Part shown: positions 30,609 through 41,270 of the stretch, piece by piece
Layout of the letters: each line of letters opens with the position of its first letter
How positions within the stretch are numbered: the stretch's first letter is position 1
DNA from: Haematobia irritans
Taxonomy: Eukaryota; Arthropoda; Insecta; Diptera; Muscidae
DNA: 64,000 nucleotides
Reading direction: 5' to 3'
Assembly (NCBI RefSeq): GCF_050003625.1
Contig: NC_134401.1
Coordinates: forward strand, 71,080,632-71,144,631
Notes under the pieces: generated by a model
What the model was told of the DNA's origin: nothing
Databases searched by the model: none
What the model saw: only the letters and a program-made list of their open reading frames with translations
Position numbers and translations under genes: made by a program

Positions 30609-33600
30609 ATAGAAATCTCTGAATAATAAATAAAAAACATACCGCTTTTAAACGCTTTGAACAGAGGAATAAGGTTTATTTCTGGAAAAAATATATTAGT
30701 TGACAATTTTAAAATAAAACTACTTAGATCAAATCAAATATATCCAAGTACAGTGTTTTGTTGCAAGTATAACACCCTTCTCAACAAAACATTATTCAAA
30801 AATATCCTTTATTAAAATCTTAAAGTAGGCAGTAGCAAAGGTTTGATTAAAAAATCGTCCAATTGCTCATTTGTAGGAAAGCATACCATGTTAATAATTT
30901 AATCTTCCTGAAGATTCTTGACATGATGGTATTTGACATCAATATGTTTGGTTCGTGCGCTTTTATAATATAAATGGAGCTTTGGTTATCTTTATACATT
31001 GGAATAGGCGATGAAATTGGGATAACAATTTCTTCCAATAATCCACAATAGTTCATGAGTTCCTTTTAAAACTGCAATAAATTCAGCTTCCGTGGACGAT
31101 AAAGCAATTGTAGTCTGCTTCTTTTAATACCAGGAATAGTGCTTTTTCCTAAGAATCCCAACAGAAATAAGAATCCACTCGTCGACTTACGGTCTTCGTG
31201 ATCACCGGCCCAGTCTGCATCAGTATAGTTGCCTTTTAATATCTCACCAATCTCTTAACAGCATCCCAATCACATTTCCTTGGAGTTTCATCTTTACGAC
31301 ATAAAATCGAAATTGCTACTGCTATACCAGGGTCTAGTTGTGATATGTGGAGAAGCATACCTAAAACAGATTTATTTTGTTCGTTATTGGGAAGTAAATT
31401 TTGATCATGGCTTATCTTCCCAAATTCTGGATCCATTGGTATTCAGCTCAGTTTTCTATAATTTAAGTTTTACTTATAAGATTGTAAATCTTTTCTTCTT
31501 GATGTATTAAAACATCTCCCCATGGAGTTCGTTTTCTTTGTATTCCCAAATATGATGTAACATTTCCTAAATCTTTAATTTCAAAATAATTTTTTAAATT
31601 TTCAAGAATATCTTTTAGAATTTCTTCATTCTTTGCCAAATCAAAATATCATGCACATAAACTAAAAGGTAAATGATATCTTTGCCAATTTTCTTTGTGT
31701 AAAGGCAAGTGCCTGTTTTTCCATATAGAATGGAGACAATGACTCCTTTCAATTTATCATACCATGGTTTAGCAGCTTGATTAAGACCATAAATGCATCA
31801 TTTCAATTTATTTTTCTCTAGTCCTTTGGGTTGTTCCATATATATTTCTTTTTGAATATCTCCATTCAAGAAATCAGATTTGACATCAAAATTTTTTACT
31901 GCTAATTTCTTTACGTCACCTACCGTTAAAGATTTCTTAGTCAAATATTTTCATACTGGCGCAAAGGTTTTATCATAATCTTCACCGAAGTTTTGTGTAT
32001 AACCTTTTGCAACCAAATGTACCTTGTATTTTGGTTTATTCAGATTGTGGGTTTTTATATCAAATACCCATTTGCATCCGATTGTCTTCTTTCCATCATG
32101 AAGCTTAGTCAAAACCCAAGTTTTATTCAGTCAACAGATTTTTTGTTGAGTTTGGGAGTTTCATCATTTCTTCCCAAGGCGTTGGTGGAATTTCACTCTC
32201 ATTTGTTGCATTTTGTTATGTGTTTGTAATCTAAGACAGGATTTGTTTTCAGACGTTCAAATCGTCGAACATTGGCATCACCTTTGTCTGCTGTTCTTAT
32301 TTCATTTTCAATTTGTGCCTCTTCGATATCCTCTTCAGCAGATTCAAAATCCATTTCTTCGTCCACCTTATCAGTTTGATTTATATTTTCAATTTCCAAC
32401 GAAATCCCATTTTCCTTTAAATAGTCTTGAAACTGTTCTTGGAATTGTTCGTCTAATTGTACATCCTTCATTTCATTTATTGGGTGATATTTCCAGTACA
32501 AGATTACATCTTATAAATTATAGTACTGAAGTAACAGAGTTAGATTATTAATAAAATATTATTATCCTTGCTGATTGCTTTTTCATTGGTTACCTTTTCA
32601 TGATCGTCTAGCCTTTTGTATTTTCAAAATGACCAACCAAAATTCCTTCAAAAGCTAGTTTATCTAATTTCTTCCTTTTACATTTCGGTATTTGCACAAA
32701 TGCCCTCGATCCGTACACTTTGATATTACTTATATAAGGTTTACTACTAAACAATTTTTCATACGGGGTTTTATCAATGCTCTTTGGTGGCAATCAATTT
32801 GTATATAATCAGCCTATAAATTCTTTGGAAGATTCGAATAATTCAACAGAGAACGTACCATTTCCCATTTTGTTCCGGGCAATAAGGCACTGAAGTTTGC
32901 ATTTTTCATTTGTTCATTTAAAAATTCAGCTCTATTTTTAAATATTCCATTTCTTAAATTTTTTTATAACTTTATTTTTCTTTGATAATACATAAACTTT
33001 AGTATACCGACAAAAATTATCGATAAAAGTAAGAAAATACATCTTCCGTGAGCTTGAACTTACTTGAAGCGGACCACAAACATCAATGTGTACTAAATCC
33101 AAAATCTCCGAAGACTTACTTTTACTCTCTATTGGAAATGGAATTATGGTCATTTTCGATTCAGCACACGTATCGCAAAATTTCTTATATGGCGTTTTTT
33201 TAATATATTCTTACGTTATTAAATTCTCTGGCTACCTTTATATTGATGATACGAGAGCTCCAAATGATTTGGGTAGGCTGTTCAACATTATTGCGACCAT
33301 TGAGTTTCCTTTTATTTCCTCATCCATGTCCAGCAATTGAACTCTTAAACCATTCAAACTAGTTATGTGTTCTTGCATATTTTTGCCATCTAGCATTCTC
33401 TTATAAAATTTTCGAAGCAGTTTTTTTTGCCATTGACTTCCTTCCATAAGTCTTTTGAAGAGTATTTCACATAGATTTCGATGACGGTGACATCCTAATC
33501 AAATGAATTTGCGAATTTTCGACACACATTGGAATCGTTGCTCTAGGTTTTTGATCCAGCTTTCTCGATTCTGGTGTGACTGGATTAGGCATTTCCTTAT

Positions 33601-33690
33601 CCATAATGTCCACTAAGTCCATTTAAATTTCCATATAAAATAATTACAGGAATTCAACAATGGAAACAAGCACTTCATTTCCATCATTTT
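30609..33690 (-). mobile_element. Ty1/copia retrotransposon, block I copy (gag end truncated by duplication junction)
   Basis: Minus-strand order is gag, integrase, RT, RNase H, 3' LTR, which is the copia order. The 3' LTR is at 30609-30774 (start TGTTATACTTGC on the minus strand) and is preceded by the polypurine tract GAGAAGGG at 30775-30782. The 5' LTR is missing because the block ends inside the gag leader at 33690. The internal region is only about 2.9 kb, so protease and parts of gag and integrase have been lost. Confidence 0.85.
30840..33480 (-). pseudogene. copia gag-pol remnants, block I
   Basis: Pieces in minus-strand order follow. A gag segment with LLDMDEEIKGNSMVAIMLNSLPKSF (33238-33447) is typical of copia gag. 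The integrase entry has a CDTCA-like zinc remnant, then DLVHIDVCGPL and FLTFIDNFCRYTKVY (32938-33153), with a catalytic Asp in each. The integrase C-terminal part has KTPYEKLFSSKPYISNIKVYGSRAFV and an ILVGHFENTKG end (32608-32793). A Glu/Asp-rich linker (32199-32501) precedes a decayed RT (about 31560-32190) and RT/RNase H ends with NKSVLGMLLHISQLDPGIAVAIS (31236-31436) and MYKDNQSSIYI (30847-31056). Stops and frameshifts lie between all pieces. Confidence 0.85.
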
Positions 33691-33823
33691 ACATCATTCC
33701 ATCAACTAGCATCGATTCAAGATTGCTCTCGAAACGACAACATGCTTACTCGAAGGGCAGATCTACTGAGACCGAATTGCTTGAACTAGTCAGCTTTAAT
33801 GAAAGCTCACTAAAGGGTGATAG

Positions 33824-35100
33824 GTCAAAATTTGGTCAAGGGAAAACGCGTGTAAATCGGTGAAATCGTTTATTTAAAAAATCAAATTAAATTTCTTTTT
33901 CAAGTTCAATTAGTATAAAATTCAGGAAAAATATTCAGTTAGGCTTTCGCTTTTCCAAATCCGAATTGCCGGGCCTCACGCTTGACACCAGCCATCAGAT
34001 TTTGTACAGCCACCTTGTCCACCTTCTTCGCCGCAGAAAGCCAGTTTGCCTTGAACTGCTGCTCGTCCTTAGCAGTTTTTTGGTCTTCTTTAGGTTCCGC
34101 TTGACAATAGCCCAGTATTTCTCAATTGGGCGGAGCTCGGGCGTGTTGGGAGGGTTCTTGTCCTTGGGAACCACCTGCACGTTGTTGGCGGCGTACCACT
34201 CCATGGCCTTTTTACCGTAATGGCAAGATGCCAAATCCGGCCAAATCAGTACGGAACAACCGTGTTTCTTCAGGAAAGGCAGCAGACGTTTATTCAAACA
34301 CTCTTTTCACGTAAATTTTTGGTTGACAGTCCCGGAAGCTATGAAAATGCTGCTTTTCAAGCCACAGGTACAGATGGCTTGTCAAACCAGATATTTCTTT
34401 GCGAACTTTGACAGTTTTATGTGCTTGAAAATATCTGCTGCCTTTCCCCTTCCTTTTGCCGTATAAAACTCCTGTCCCGGAAGCTGCTTGTAGTCGGCTG
34501 TGATGTAGGTTTCGTCGTCCATTATCACGCAGTCAAACTTCGTCAGCATCGTCGTGTACAGCCTCCGCGATCGCGCTTTGGCCGTCGTATTTTGTTTATC
34601 ATCGCGATTTGGAGTCACTACCTTCGATAGTCCGGCTCGTTTTTTGGCTCGATGCACGGTTGTAGACGATACACCCAGCTTATTTGCGGCATCTCGGAGA
34701 GAGAGGTTAGGGTTTCGCTTGAAACTACCGGCAACTCTCTTTGTCGTCTCAGCGGCTTCCGGTTTTCGATCTCCCCCCCGATCCAGACTTCCTGGTTGTC
34801 GACAAACGTTCCCCAAACACTTTAATTACATTTGTAACGGTTGATTTGGCAACTTTTAGCGATTTTGCCAGCTTTGCGTGCGAGTAGCTCGGATTTTCGC
34901 GATGCGCGAGCAAAATTTTGATACGCTGCTCTTCTTGCTTGGACGGCATTTTGACAACTGAAGAGTGAATTCCACAATCAAAATAGGAGCAACATTCTAC
35001 ACACACACACCTTCAAAATGAGGGGTGTTCAGGTTTTTTAAATGCAAAATTGAAAGAAATACGTCAATTATATTGACCAAATTTTGTCCGTATCATCCTT
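33824..35100 (-). mobile_element. mariner-type (DD37E) DNA transposon
   Basis: About 1.28 kb with inverted ends: left AGGGTGATAGGTCAAAATTTGG and right (reverse complement) AAGGATGATACGGACAAAATTTGG. The empty site CTCACTAAATATCTGTC survives in block I (about 29281-29297). The right flank keeps the expected TA, while the left TA appears to have been lost. It carries one broken transposase gene on the minus strand. It must have arrived after the block I/II duplication, or have been lost cleanly from block I; the former is simpler. Confidence 0.9.
33960..34946 (-). pseudogene. Tc1/mariner DD37E transposase (frameshifted)
   Basis: Three minus-strand pieces (34749-34946 from MPSKQEEQ, 34382-34816, 33995-34297) form one gene. 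The N-terminus has a helix-turn-helix (SYSHAKLAKSLKVAKSTVTNVIK), and a second DNA-binding helix pair (SLRDAANKLGVSSTTVHRAKK) follows. The catalytic triad is Asp in MDDETY, Asp in WPDLASCHY, and Glu in TPELRPIEKYW. I count 37 residues between the last two, which makes it DD37E, as in the ITmD37E group known from mosquitoes and other insects. Frame changes near 34780 and a stop in the segment 34300-34380 inactivate it. Its role would be cut-and-paste transposition at TA sites. Confidence 0.88.
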
Positions 35101-36038
35101 TATCTGTCAATGTCACAATTGTGGCTTTTCCAGACATCAAAGTGGCATTCAACAACGTTCATCCGAGCTCGATATTAAATAAATAGATATAAATGGATTG
35201 ACAACTCTGAATGTTATATTGCTATAAATAACCTTCTGGTTTCTCTAAAAAAAAGTAGAAAAGTAGTGGAATGTGCCGATGGTGTAGCTCTAGCAGTCAG
35301 GGTAAATCCTGCTAAGACATATCTAGTCATATACTGCAAAGAACGCAAAATTCTCAAGGTTAAGCCCATCTCCTTAGGTGGTATTGAAATTAAACTTTAA
35401 ACTGAATATCGTGGAAATCTACGGTAGCCTTGTACTCGTGCGTGCTTGTGTATCACAGATGCATTCAGTAAGACAGGAACATATTCCCTTAATGTCATGC
35501 TGCATCTATTACCTTTAGACATATTAGCCAAATACTCAGCAGCAACAACGGCTGTACGGTTGCGTGAGCTACCGCTGAGGTCGGAAAAAGCACAATGTCA
35601 CGGTTCAGTCCTCAAAGTAATGTCAGATGTGCCATAATGTGGGTTATTCCCTGGCGAAACCGCTTTTCGGCAAAAAGATTGAAACACAAACCTATGGGAA
35701 TAAACGTTATATAGATTTCTACACCGATGGCTCTAAATTGAATGGACATGTGGGTTTCGGAGCATATTCTAAAGACCTGGAACTTAAAATACCGAAACAG
35801 TAAACCTGCAATAAAATCCTTGGACTTTAGATTACTGACTTGGAAAATGTTAACTTAAGCAATCTGCTTGTTTTTGGAAGAATCTGGTTGGTCCAGCAGA
35901 AGAAAATAATCGAGTAGTTCAGCGGTTAAAACTAGAAGAGCCCATATGTAATAGGTACTTTTAGTTAACGTGGTATCATGATGGACTAAATAGTCAAAGT
36001 GAGCCTGAAAATCGGGCTGCCACTTTAACCTAACCTAA

Positions 36039-36403
36039 CTTTCCATTTTTAGAGAATTTTCTTCCATCATTGTGCTCAAAAGATTGAGCATTAACGTGTA
36101 ATCCACAACAATGGAAGCCACAGATTGAGTTTCCACACCTTTGGTATTGAGTCCTAAATGTATTCCTTATAATCCAACTCATATGGCTCAATATCTACAT
36201 TCCTTTCAAACTATTCCAGAAACCGCATTTCCAGTAGTCGGCAGCTCCACTTTGATCACTTCCTTTTTCAGGTCTTCCACGCGACGAAGCTCATAAACTT
36301 CATTGTAGATTTGTTTCCTTATTCCACTTCCGATGGCAATGGTTACGTTTTTAATTACACGATAATTATTTGTTTACCTTATACGTTTCAGTAAATTATC
36401 ATT
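36039..36403. other. unassigned spacer, duplicate of 30246-30608
   Basis: Matches the block I spacer nearly exactly. No recognised feature. Confidence 0.4.
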
Positions 36404-36569
36404 ATAGAAATCTCTGAATAATAAATAAAAAACATACCGCTTTTAAACGCTTTGAACAGAGGAATAAGGTTTATTTCTGGAAAAAATATATTAGTTGACA
36501 ATTTTAAAATAAAACTACTTAGATCAAATCAAATATATCCAAGTACAGTGTTTTGTTGCAAGTATAACA
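36404..36569 (-). repeat. copia 3' LTR
   Basis: On the minus strand it starts TGTTATACTTGC at 36569, next to the purine tract GAGAAGGG. It is homologous to 30609-30774 and, more distantly, to 39552-39779. Confidence 0.75.
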
Positions 36570-36639
36570 CCCTTCTCAACAAAACATTATTCAAAAATAT
36601 CCTTTATTAAAATCTTAAAGTTAGGCAGTAGCAAAGGTT

Positions 36640-39273
36640 TGATTAAAAAATCGTCCAATTGGCCATTTGTAGGAAAGCATACTATGTTAATAATTTAATC
36701 TTCCTGAAGATTCTTGACATGATGGTATTTGACATCAATATGTTTGGTTCGTGCGCAAAATTTTGGAGCTTTTATAATATAAATGGAGCTTTGGTTATCT
36801 TTATACATTGGAATAGGCGATGAAAGTGGGATAACAATTTCTTCCAATAATCCACAATAGTTCATGAGTTCCTTTTAAAACTGCAATAAATTCAGCTTCC
36901 GTGGACGATAAAGCAATTGTAGTCTGCTTCTTTTAATACCAGGAAATAGCACTAGAACCCAACAGAAATAAGAATCCACTCGTCGACTTACGGTCTTCGT
37001 GATCACCGGCCCAGTCTGCATCAGTATAGTTGCCTTTTAATATCTCACCAATCTCTTAACAGCATCCCAATCACATTTCCTTGGAGTTTCATCTTTACGA
37101 CATAAAATCGAAATTGCTACTGCTATACCAGGGTCTAGTTGTGATATGTGGAGAAGCATACCTAAAACAGATTTATTTTGTTCGTTATTGGGAAGTACAT
37201 TTTTTTCATGGCTTATCTTCCCAAATTCTGGATCCATTGGTATTCAGCTCAGTTTTCTATAATTTAAGTTTTACTTATAAGATTGTAAATCTTTTCTTCT
37301 TGATGTATTAAAACATCTCCCCATGGAGTTCGTTTTCTTTGTATTCCCAAATATGATGTAACATTTCCTAAATCTTTAATTTCAAAATAATTTTTTTAAA
37401 TTTTCAAGAATATCTTTTAGAATTTCTTCATTCTTTGCCAAATCAAAATATCATGCACATAAACTGAAAGGTAAATGATATCTTTGCCAATTTTCTTTGT
37501 GTAAAGGCAAGTGTCTGTTTTTCCATATAGAATGGAGACAATGACTTCTTTCAATTTATCATACCATGGTTTAGCAGCTTGATTAAGACCATAAATGCAT
37601 CATTTCAATTTATTTTTCTCTAGTCCTTTGGGTTGTTCCATATATATTTCTTTTTGAATATCTCCATTCAAGAAATCAGATTTGACATCAAAATTTTTTA
37701 CTGCTAATTTCTTTACGTCACCTACCGTTAAAGATTTCTTAGTCAAATATTTTCATACTGGCGCAAAGGTTTTATCATAATCTTCAGCGAAGTTTTGTGT
37801 ATAACCTTTTGCAACCAAATGTACCTTGTATTTTGGTTTATTCAGATTGTGGGTTTTTATATCAAATACCCATTTGCATCCGATTGTCTTCTTTCCATCA
37901 TGAAGCTTAGTCAAAACCCAAGTTTTATTCAGTCCACAGATTTTTTGTTGAGTTTGGGAGTTTCATCATTTCTTCCCAAGGCGTTGGTGGAATTTCACTC
38001 TCATTTGTTGCATTTTGTTATGTGTTTGTAATCTAAAACAGGATTTGTTTTCAGACGTTCAAATCGTCGAACATTGGCATCACCTTTGTCTGCTGTTCTT
38101 ATTTCATTTTCAATTTGTGCCTCTTCGATATCCTCTTCAGCAGATTCAAAATCCATTTCTTCGTCCACCTTATCAGTTTGATTTATATTTTCAATTTCCA
38201 ACGAAATCCCATTTTCCTTTAAATAGTCTTGAAACTGTTCTTGGAATTGTTCGTCTAATTGTACATCCTTCATTTCATTTATTGGGTGATATTTCCAGTA
38301 CAAGATTACATCTTATAAATTATAGTACTGAAGTAACAGAGTTAGATTATTAATAAAATATTGTTATTATCCTTGCTGATTGCTTTTTCATTGGTTACCT
38401 TTTCATGATCGTCTAGCCTTTTGTATTTTCAAAATGACCAACCAAAATTCCTTCAAAAGCTAGTTTATCTAATTTCTTCCTTTTACATTTCGGTATTTGC
38501 ACAAATGCCCTCGATCCGTACACTTTGATATTACTTATATAAGGTTTACTACTAAACAATTTTTCATACGGGGTTTTATCAATGCTCTTTGGTGGCAATC
38601 TATTTTGTATATAATCAGCCTATAAATTCTTTGGAAGATTCGAATAATTCAACAGAGAACGTACCATTTCCCATTTTGTTCCGGGCAATAAGGCACTGAA
38701 GTTTGCATTTTTCATTTGTTCATTTAAAAATTCAGCTCTATTTTTAAATATTCCATTTCTTAAATTTTTTTATAACTTTGTTTTTCTTTGATAATACATA
38801 AACTTTAGTATACCGACAAAAATTATCGATAAAAGTAAGAAAATACATCTTCCGTGAGCTTGAACTTGAAGCGGACCACAAACATCAATGTGTACTAAAT
38901 CCAAAATCTCCGAAGACTTACTTTTACTCTCTATTGGAAATGGAATTATGGTCATTTTCGATTCAGCACACGTATCGCAAAATTTCTTATATGGCGTTTT
39001 TTTAATATATTCTTACGTTATTAAATTCTCTGGCTACCTTTATATTGATGTTACGAGTGCTCCAAATGATTTGGGTAGGCTGTTCAACATTATTGCGACC
39101 ATTGAGTTTCCTTTTATTTCCTCATCCATGTCCAGCAATTGAACTCTTAAACCGTTCAAACTAGTTATGTGTTCTTGCATATTTTTGCCATCTAGCATTC
39201 TCTTATAAATTTTCGAAGCAGTTTTTTTTTTGCCATTGACTTCCTTCCATAAGTCTTTTGAAGAGTATTTCAC
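36640..39273 (-). pseudogene. copia gag-pol remnants, block II
   Basis: Same pieces as block I: gag (39040-39273, with an additional N-terminal KYSSKDLWKEVNGKKK in frame), integrase entry (38770-38955, frame broken after GPLQV), integrase C-part (38413-38598), acidic linker (38001-38303), RT remnants, and the RNase H-adjacent segment (37037-37237). An 18-bp insertion (AAAATTTTGGAGC region, about 36757) distinguishes it from block I in the last part. None is translatable as a whole. Confidence 0.85.
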
Positions 39274-39551
39274 ATAGATTTCGATGACGGCGACATCCTA
39301 ATCAAATGAATTTGCGAATTTTCGACACACATTGGAATCGTTGCTCTAGGTTTTTGATCCAGCTTTCTCGATTCTGGTGTGACTGGATTAGGCATTTCCT
39401 TATCCATAATGTCCACTAAGTCCATTTAAATTTCCATATAAAATAATTACAGGAATTCAACAATGGAAACAAGCACTTCATTTCCATCATTTTGTCTGGA
39501 TTTTATTGCTTCTATTACTCTTTAACCATGGACGACTGGGCCCAAATCCCA

Positions 39552-39779
39552 TTAGAAATTTCCGAATAATAAATAAAAAACGCACATCGACTTTGAACGC
39601 TTTGAACAGAGGATTAACATTTATTTCTAGAAAACAATGTGTTAGGAAACAATTTTAACGGAGGAATAAAATTTATTTCTAGAAAACAATGTGTTAGTTA
39701 ACAATTTTAAAATAAAGCTACTTAGATCAAATCAAATATGTCCAAATACAGGGTAGAATATGTAGTATATTTTCTAACA
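39552..39779 (-). repeat. copia 5' LTR
   Basis: On the minus strand starts TGTTAGAAAATATAC at 39779. It is longer than the 3' LTR (228 against 166 bp) because of an internal tandem duplication: TTTATTTCTAGAAAACAATG occurs twice, near 39619 and 39671. It shares AACGCTTTGAACAGAGGA and ACTTAGATCAAATCAAATAT with the 3' LTR. Confidence 0.75.
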
Positions 39780-40455
39780 CAAAATAGGTTCGAAATCCTA
39801 TTTTCATTACGTTTCGTTAACTGTATGATATTTGAGAATTTTTCCTCATGACTGCCACCTACTGACCCAGTTTCGCTTCACAGCATCGTTCTGTTGTATT
39901 TCCTCCTATCTGTGATGGGTTTATCTTGCTCACTGAGTAGTTTTCGGTGTTGCTAAAAGTTTCATTCATTCGTTGGGAAGTATCAATCTTGATATATACA
40001 AATTATTTGAAAATAAATAATTTTACCATAAATTTCGAATGTGGGCATGATTGGTACTAATCCAGTCTTAAGTGTATTGTCAACTATATAACTTTTTGTT
40101 TTGGACCTATTTTGCCATATGTCATGAAATAAGCCCTATAATATTAGAATTCAATCACAAACGATTTCGATTCGGTAAAATTTTCCGGTCGGCAGAACCT
40201 GAAACTTTTGCGAATGCCTTTGCCGTAACTGTCCTGATAGCTACACATCGCTATTCTCGCATAACTACTACAACAATAACAATAAGATCAAACGAACAAG
40301 TCAAAGACATAAAAAAAGTGTTTATTTACAAACATTTCGATAGGAGAAAGCAATGAAACAACATAAAAGATAATCAGAAAACAAACACAGTAAACAAAAA
40401 AAAAACATATTCTAACAAGTGGTGACGTAGTTTTATCATTACAATTTAAAATTAA
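39780..40455. other. unassigned 676-bp segment
   Basis: Right of the copia 5' LTR, repeated at 44980-45655. A 94-codon frame at 40072-40356 has no recognisable domain and I do not regard it as a gene. It may be host sequence or an old element. Confidence 0.4.
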
Positions 40456-40993
40456 CGGAACAATACCAGAGAACTGTGAAGCGAATGAGATAACAAGGCT
40501 AGGAACTTCCTTACATATTGCAGGGGAAGAGAATCTATTGTCATGCCTTCTGCAAACTCATAGTTCTCGAAAAGGCTTTTATGATAGGGAATTTCCGATA
40601 GGAGAATTGCAAGGGTTGGAACGACACCAAGCAAATATGACAACATCTATACTTAAACTACACACTAGATATGCTATTGTTTTCAAGACGTCCTACATCA
40701 CTTCCGATATCTGCAATAACGGTTGAAGCCTGCTGAGCTGTCATGATGCGGAGGAAAAGGGATCAATTAAACACCCCTTGTATGAGTGCCATGTATTGTG
40801 TGTGAGGGGTAGACAGCATTTTGTTGACTTAAGCAGTTTGCTAATGTTTTTGGAACAATCAAGTTGATTCTACAGAAGAAAAACTAGAAGTGCGTTTACG
40901 TATGTTAATAACGGTAAAACTAGAAGTGCGTTTACGTATGTTAATAAATATTTTTAGTTAAAGTGGTATTACAATGGACTGAATAGTCTAATG
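40456..40993 (+). pseudogene. LOA 3' fragment (RNase H end, tail and 3' UTR), interrupted by hAT
   Basis: Weakly matches LOA from the RNase H motif IPGNCEADELARLGTTLH through GELQG, the Cys-tail, and the 3' UTR up to GAATAGTCTAA. The frame is broken. The 3' UTR segment AAAACTAGAAGTGCGTTTACGTATGTTAATA is locally duplicated. It stops at 40993 where the hAT end begins; the GTCTAATG there is the hAT target duplication. Confidence 0.75.
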
Positions 40994-41270
40994 CAGAGCT
41001 TCCCAAATCCTAGGGCGCCCCCCCTAGGGGGGCACCACGAGGTTCCAGGGGGGCGCATTTTTTGTTGAGCAGGTTTTGTATAATTACATATGTATGTTAA
41101 AACAACTCTAATTGTTAAGTTCAACAAAACATCAATAATATACTACAAAAGAGCATACCATTCGTACATTTCGAAATGTTCATTTATAAGCACAGTGAGA
41201 AAAGAATAGAAGTTACATGCAATTCTATAATTTGTTGTAGTTTTTCCATTATTAGTCGTTCACTTTATTT
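40994..41270 (+). mobile_element. hAT left end, duplicate copy
   Basis: Starts CAGAGCTTCCCAA after GTCTAATG. Subterminal GGGCGCCCCCCC and GGGGGGCGCATTTTTTG motifs follow. It is a copy of 46194-46470 created by the tandem duplication, and so has no right end of its own in this unit. Confidence 0.88.

Larger units (their letters stand above)
29179..33690. repeat. duplication block I
   Basis: Everything from AACTAGCATCGATTC (29179) to TTCCATCATTTT (about 33690) is repeated from 33704 to about 39495 at high identity, interrupted there by a mariner insertion of about 1.28 kb. The block contains the second half of LOA C, the 363-bp spacer and most of the copia element. Between the blocks is a ~13-bp filler (ACATCATTCCATC), which resembles the adjacent TTCCATCATTTT and looks templated. 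Confidence 0.9.
33704..36038 (+). mobile_element. LOA copy C, block II duplicate, split by a mariner
   Basis: 33704-33823 and 35101-36038 match 29179-29290 and 29285-30245 almost base for base, including the same stops and the 3' end CACTTTAACCTAACCTAAC. Small differences show which lineage changed: block I has a duplicated CCTTGTACTCGTG near 29620 and an extra GGACTT near 30021. The interruption is the DD37E element at 33824-35100. Confidence 0.9.
36404..39779 (-). mobile_element. Ty1/copia retrotransposon, block II copy (both LTRs present)
   Basis: The only copy here with both LTRs: 3' LTR 36404-36569 and 5' LTR 39552-39779, about 3.4 kb in all. That is short of the 5 kb usual for copia. 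The primer site lies at 39534-39550 on the plus strand as GACTGGGCCCAAATCCC. Its reverse complement, TTTGGGCCCAGTC, fits the internal initiator-tRNA-Met fragment (TATGGGCCCAGTC) used by copia. Gag, integrase, RT and RNase H remnants are collinear with block I. The two LTRs differ substantially, so this insertion is old. Confidence 0.87.

Noticed and set aside
40072..40356. 94-codon frame near the copia 5' LTR as a gene
   Set aside because: No domain, no promoter or splice context, and it is merely duplicated at 45272.
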